Shown piece by piece: positions 14,694 through 16,227 of a stretch of DNA of 16,227 bases. The first letter of the stretch is position 1. Every line of letters begins with the position of its first letter. Location of the stretch: positions 1-16,227 of the forward strand of contig SLIY01000292.1 of the NCBI GenBank assembly GCA_007135385.1. The letters run 5' to 3'. Both the position numbers and the translations under genes were made by a program. This stretch comes from Leptolyngbyaceae cyanobacterium CSSed165cm_216. GTDB lineage: Bacteria > Cyanobacteriota > Cyanobacteriia > Phormidesmidales > Phormidesmidaceae. A model generated the notes under the pieces. That model saw only the letters and a program-made list of their open reading frames with translations. It was not told the origin of the DNA and did no database searches.

Positions 14694-16227
14694 GGCGAAC
14701 CCAGCTTCAGATTCGGCAGTCCGGGGGTCAACACCAGCCCCACCAGGGCGAGAAAGACCAGAAATACCATGCCGCTGCGGAAGGCTCGAAGCCGTTCGGT
14801 GCGGTAAGCCAGTTCAACCTGTTCACTAAGGTCAGGGGCAGCGGTGGCTTGGTCTAGGACTTGGGCCAACTGCGTATCTGAGACCAGTTGTACTCGGGTT
14901 TGCAGCGATTCAATGATGGCTGGTTTTGACGCGGCTGGGATATCAGGGGAAGCCATCACTCGCTGTTGCAGTCCGCTGATCAGCGTTCCCACCATAATCG
15001 TCCCCACCAGAGCCACACCAATGGCGTTGCCCAACTGTTCAAAGGTGGCATTCAGGCCAGCGGTGGCGGTGGTATTGGCTTCATCCACCGACGATAGAAT
15101 TAGATTCAATATTTGGGAGGCGATCAGGCCCGAGCCAATGCCAAAGACAATCCCATGGGCGAGTTGGCTGGGGGTGGTCTCAATCCGGACTGTGGCCAGC
15201 AGTTGAATCAATCCTAGAATCACCAGCACGTAGCCCACCTGAATAATCCGCTTAGCTCGAAACCGACCGGCTAGCTGCGCCCCCGCGATCGCAAAAATCA
15301 AGATCGCGATTGACAGCGGCAGCAGGGCCAACCCCGTCTGCATAGCCGTGAACTCAAAGGTGAGCTGTAGCAGCAACGGCACAATAAAAAAGAACGCAGC
15401 CATCAGCCCCATGTGGGCAATGCGCACAGCGAAGCCCGAGGGCAGTCCCTGGGTAAGAAAGAGTGACGGTTTAAATAAACCCCCGTGGCCCTGCCGTTCT
15501 AGATGTCGCTCCCATAAGACCAGCAGCATCAGGATCAATATGCCGCCCCCCAACATAAACGGGACAACGGATAAGCCAAGCGGGGCGATCGCCAGGGCGC
15601 CAATCATCAACGGCTGTTTAGCAATCCAGAAGCCGTAGGGTTGCGCCATCAAAATACTCAGCACCACCGTCGATAAGCCCAAAATGGAGAGAATCGCCCC
15701 CAGCCCATCAAACCGGGCAGGCTGGCGGGGACGGGAGCTCGGAATATATTGACTCAGCACCAGTACAATGATCACCACCAGCACCTCCAGGCGAAAGGCC
15801 CAGCGCCAGCTATGAAACGTCGTCAAGTAGCCGCCCAAAATTGGCCCCAGCGCTGCCCCCACCGCCCCCACCGCACTGATAATGCCGTAGGCAAAGGCCA
15901 AATCCTTACCACGGTAGCGATCGCGCAGCAGATTTTGGATATTGGGAACCATCAGCGCCGAGCCCAGGCCTTCCAAAACTGACCAACCTAGGATCAGCGT
16001 CGTCAGTGAAGTACTTAGAGACGCTGAAAAGGTGCCAACGCCAAAAATGCCGATGCCGATTAAAAAAGTGCGCTTTTTCCCCCAACGATCGGCCAGGGTA
16101 CTGCCGATCAGCATGAACGACGCCATCACCAGGGCGTAGAGCGAAATTGCCGACTGGATGCCGGTGACCGTCGTGCCCAGATCCGCCACCAACGCCGAAA
16201 TCGATACATTCATCACCGTGGTATCCA
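14690..16227 (-). CDS. MFS multidrug-type exporter, DHA2 (EmrB/QacA) family, 5' end outside window
   Basis: The reading frame continues past the right edge. Upstream of the first visible start codons (GTG 16216, ATG 16213) it encodes D-T-T, giving DTTVMNVSIS, the conserved first-helix motif of the 14-helix drug-proton antiporters. About 10-30 residues are therefore probably missing. Other family signs are the helix 2-3 loop GSTLADRWGKKRTF (motif A) and GAVGAALGPILGGYL (motif C). Many hydrophobic helices run through about 480 residues, and a short charged C-terminus ends at GLPNLKLGSP. Relatives export drugs, dyes or metabolites using the proton gradient. The substrate is not predictable. No TolC or EmrA-like partner gene is in view. 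The stop codon overlaps the end of the PBP4-type gene by 4 bp. Confidence 0.9.
   Translation of the reverse strand, partial: DTTVMNVSISALVADLGTTVTGIQSAISLYALVMASFMLIGSTLADRWGKKRTFLIGIGIFGVGTFSASLSTSLTTLILGWSVLEGLGSALMVPNIQNLLRDRYRGKDLAFAYGIISAVGAVGAALGPILGGYLTTFHSWRWAFRLEVLVVIIVLVLSQYIPSSRPRQPARFDGLGAILSILGLSTVVLSILMAQPYGFWIAKQPLMIGALAIAPLGLSVVPFMLGGGILILMLLVLWERHLERQGHGGLFKPSLFLTQGLPSGFAVRIAHMGLMAAFFFIVPLLLQLTFEFTAMQTGLALLPLSIAILIFAIAGAQLAGRFRAKRIIQVGYVLVILGLIQLLATVRIETTPSQLAHGIVFGIGSGLIASQILNLILSSVDEANTTATAGLNATFEQLGNAIGVALVGTIMVGTLISGLQQRVMASPDIPAASKPAIIESLQTRVQLVSDTQLAQVLDQATAAPDLSEQVELAYRTERLRAFRSGMVFLVFLALVGLVLTPGLPNLKLGSP

Noticed and set aside
16211..16216. GTG/ATG pair as the true start of the MFS gene
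   Set aside because: The frame continues upstream with D-T-T, completing the conserved DTTVMNV motif of the first helix, so the start must lie beyond the window.
1..16227. Mobile elements, tRNA or rRNA genes
   Set aside because: Nothing on either strand resembles a transposase, integrase or structured RNA gene; all long frames are accounted for by ordinary chromosomal families.

Overview
This window is almost certainly cyanobacterial. I count 18 copies of the HIP1 octamer GCGATCGC by eye in 16.2 kb, where chance would give less than one. Several genes belong to families that are restricted to, or typical of, cyanobacteria and plastids: DUF2499, DUF3593, and an alpha/beta hydrolase with a DUF1400 N-terminus. 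The short heptamer repeats and GC-rich hairpin repeats between genes also fit, and suggest a filamentous or Leptolyngbya-like genome. The species cannot be fixed from the sequence alone. There is no rRNA, tRNA, CRISPR array, transposase or phage gene.

Left part (1-6887), + strand: a very large protein with four divergent N-terminal repeats, one membrane helix and a C-terminal SGNH-type esterase/acyltransferase domain. An MBOAT O-acyltransferase follows two bases later. The pair looks like an AlgI/AlgJ- or PatA/PatB-type module that moves acyl (probably acetyl) groups across the membrane onto a glycan. Two small membrane proteins on the - strand (DUF2499, then DUF3593) follow, separated by a repeat-rich spacer. 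Then comes csaB, a polysaccharide pyruvyl transferase, on the + strand. In Bacillus anthracis, csaB and patA/patB genes together decorate the cell-wall polysaccharide that holds SLH-domain proteins. The same functional combination may be present here.

Middle part (6888-10405), + strand: an RluA-family pseudouridine synthase with an unusually long coiled-coil and cysteine-bearing N-terminus, a C-rich intergenic region with repeat-like hairpins, and a GltS-type sodium/glutamate symporter.

Right part (10406-16227): three closely spaced + strand genes encode a single-pass membrane protein of unknown function, a secreted DUF1400 alpha/beta hydrolase and a PBP4/DacB-type D-Ala-D-Ala carboxypeptidase. 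They face a - strand DHA2-type MFS exporter whose 5' end lies beyond the window. The carboxypeptidase and exporter genes overlap tail-to-tail by 4 bp.

Most of the window concerns the cell envelope: glycan acylation, pyruvylation, peptidoglycan trimming and transport. The least described item is the four-repeat SGNH protein and its MBOAT partner.
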